64,000 bases of DNA. Source: Cellulophaga sp. L1A9. GTDB taxonomy: Bacteria; Bacteroidota; Bacteroidia; Flavobacteriales; Flavobacteriaceae. Below the pieces are notes generated by a model. That model saw only the letters and a list, made by a program, of their open reading frames with translations, searched no databases and was not told where the DNA came from. The stretch lies in assembly GCF_009797025.1 (NCBI RefSeq), contig NZ_CP047027.1, positions 4,092,001-4,156,000 of the forward strand, in the 5' to 3' direction. Both the position numbers and the translations under genes were made by a program. Shown in pieces: positions 62,782-64,000 of the stretch (its first letter is position 1; each line of letters starts with the position of its first letter).

Positions 62782-63048
62782 ATGGAACTTGAGGGAGTAA
62801 TAGGTACACTGGCAGGAATATGTACTACAGGTGCTGCCTTGCCTCAAATTGTAAAGGCTTGGAGTACAAAACAAGTAAATGATGTTTCTCCTTATATGTT
62901 TCTTGTTCTTATTGTAGGGGTTTCACTTTGGACAGTTTATGGAATTCTTCTTAAAGATGTGCCTATAATTATCACTAATGGCATTTCTACTTGTTTAAAT
63001 GGTATTATGCTTGTTTTAATCGTTAAGTATAGGAGTAAATCTACTTAA
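62782..63048 (+). CDS. SemiSWEET sugar transporter
   Basis: 88 aa, three TMs with PQ motif ALPQIVKAWSTK and GVSLWTVYGILLKDVPIIITNG; the SemiSWEET signature including the conserved W-x-x-Y-G and N in TM3. It homodimerises to carry sugars. 20 bp after the coiled-coil gene; a bidirectional terminator follows. Confidence 0.93.
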   Translation: MELEGVIGTLAGICTTGAALPQIVKAWSTKQVNDVSPYMFLVLIVGVSLWTVYGILLKDVPIIITNGISTCLNGIMLVLIVKYRSKST

Positions 63049-63065
63049 AATGTCATACCCAATTG

Positions 63066-63102
63066 AAAAAGAGTAGGTAGTAAAATACTAACTACTCTTT
63101 TT
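63066..63102. terminator. Bidirectional terminator
   Basis: AAAAAGAGTAG (63066-63076) pairs with CTACTCTTTTT (63092-63102), with inner TAGT/ACTA pairing. A-run and T-run on both sides serve SemiSWEET and the converging gene. Confidence 0.85.
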
Positions 63103-63120
63103 TTGTTCTGTATCCTACAA

Positions 63121-64000
63121 TTAGGATGCTAATGTACCTTTTTTATTAAATGTATTGATAAAGTCTGCTACAACAATACGGCTTGTCAATTCACAAGATT
63201 GTAACCCAAAAGAATACGGCCTTAAGCCAGACGTGTGTGTAAATGATAAATCATAGGCATTTGGCACTTCTTTTCCTGTAACATCAATAAGTTTAAAATT
63301 GGCAGAAACATCAATACCGCTTAATTTTAGATACCAACTCTTTTTATTTTTAATAAGGTTAAACTGATGCTCCTCTTCCATTAGGCTATACATTTTTTTG
63401 ATACTAGCAACCTTACTTCTGGCAGCTCTTGTTTTACCAGAAGTCACTAAGGATTGAAAAGGAAAGTTGTCTAAGGAAATTGATTTTTGACCCGAACACG
63501 TAATAAATTTTCTGTAAGCTATTTTTTCGTTTTCGACCTCAATGAACGTTTCTTTTACATCGTCAGACTTCTGGGGCAAGACTTTTACAGCTCCTTTTTT
63601 CAGGCTTAATTTTCCTTTTTTATGTAGCGCAAGCATAATCTTAGCAGATTCTAATGGCATAGCGGCGATAACATTTAATAAGAAGGGCATCACTTCTTTA
63701 TTAAATATATAGTGATCCTCAGCAGCTAAAAGTTCGGCATGAAAATTTAAGGTGTACATTAAATCATCAATCACTTCTTTCCAGTAGATGGGCTGCTCTT
63801 TTTTCATAGCGTTTCGTGCCTCTTTGAGCTCTTTTTCCATACCCTTAAAAGGATCTGGATATTCATGTTTTTCCGTCATGATATCCACAAAATCTAAAAA
63901 CCCAAAATCATCATTCTTTAATTTAGCGACAACATCAAGCAGATCATCTTTGTATAATGCTTTGCGCAAAGCAGGTTTACAAACTTTATTGAAATAGGAA
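63121..64000 (-). CDS. Hypothetical protein, N-terminus outside window
   Basis: The frame runs open to the window edge (64000) with no ATG, only a TTG at 63969, so the start probably lies beyond; about 292 residues are visible. Helical first half (AEDHYIFNKEVMPFLL), then a strand-rich C-terminus. Not recognised. No TM or signal in the visible part. Confidence 0.6.
   Translation of the reverse strand, partial: SYFNKVCKPALRKALYKDDLLDVVAKLKNDDFGFLDFVDIMTEKHEYPDPFKGMEKELKEARNAMKKEQPIYWKEVIDDLMYTLNFHAELLAAEDHYIFNKEVMPFLLNVIAAMPLESAKIMLALHKKGKLSLKKGAVKVLPQKSDDVKETFIEVENEKIAYRKFITCSGQKSISLDNFPFQSLVTSGKTRAARSKVASIKKMYSLMEEEHQFNLIKNKKSWYLKLSGIDVSANFKLIDVTGKEVPNAYDLSFTHTSGLRPYSFGLQSCELTSRIVVADFINTFNKKGTLAS

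Noticed and set aside
1..64000. Search by eye for tRNA, rRNA, CRISPR repeats, transposases and phage genes
   Set aside because: None found; short repeats seen are REP-like only.

Overview
The window is AT-rich, bacterial, and almost certainly from a marine member of the Flavobacteriaceae (Bacteroidota). The signs are the TAnnTTTG -7 promoter element before many genes, lipoproteins with short lipoboxes, the TamB/TamL pair, DUF3570/DUF4266 proteins, an AraC regulator with an N-terminal heavy-metal domain, and a SemiSWEET. The genus cannot be fixed from the sequence; Cellulophaga/Maribacter-like is a guess. I saw no rRNA, tRNA, CRISPR array, phage or intact insertion sequence.

Layout. 1-2.9 kb: end of a thioredoxin-ApbE-DUF4266-DUF3570 operon. 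3.2-11.8 kb (minus): a sulfide:quinone oxidoreductase with a 45-aa companion, then a separate tolC-adaptor-RND-PII-like-DUF2892 efflux operon. 12-13.5 kb: msrB-msrA-msrA. 14.2-17.1 kb: a lipoprotein, GIDE-like membrane protein, LemA and membrane protein operon. 17.2-18.9 kb: rpiA and DUF305. 19.5-22.6 kb: copper ATPase and its HMA-AraC regulator. 23.2-27.1 kb: VIT/VWA/TPR protein with two small neighbours. 27.4-29.6 kb: an unrecognised Cys-rich 597-aa protein and a 75-aa protein. 29.9-32.9 kb: a FAD oxidoreductase, glutathione peroxidase and CIA30 group. 33-40.3 kb: tamB-tamL. 40.5-49.1 kb: a periplasmic nitrate reductase (nap) operon of unusual make-up (napD-napA-tetrahaem-tetrahaem-NrfC-like-NrfD-like) divergent from moeA-modE-like-moaE. 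49.2-50.4 kb: an outer-membrane porin. 50.6-55.7 kb: secreted YHYH, PEBP and redoxin genes. 56.3-61.3 kb: an RsbQ-like hydrolase with two PAS histidine kinases. 61.5-64 kb: DUF421, a coiled-coil protein, SemiSWEET and a partial hypothetical.

The strongest new signal is regulatory. Six promoters carry a 14-bp Crp/Fnr-type palindrome whose centre lies 36.5-37.5 bp from the last base of a TAnnTTTG-like -7 element. Four (nap, moeA, the porin, the 597-aa protein) share a (A)TGAN6TCA(T) box; two (sqr and the tolC-RND operon) share GTAAC-N4-GTTAC. This ties the unknown 597-aa protein and the porin to nitrate respiration, and ties an RND pump, a PII-like protein and a DUF2892 protein to sulfide oxidation. 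All of this comes from reading the sequence; no homology search was run.
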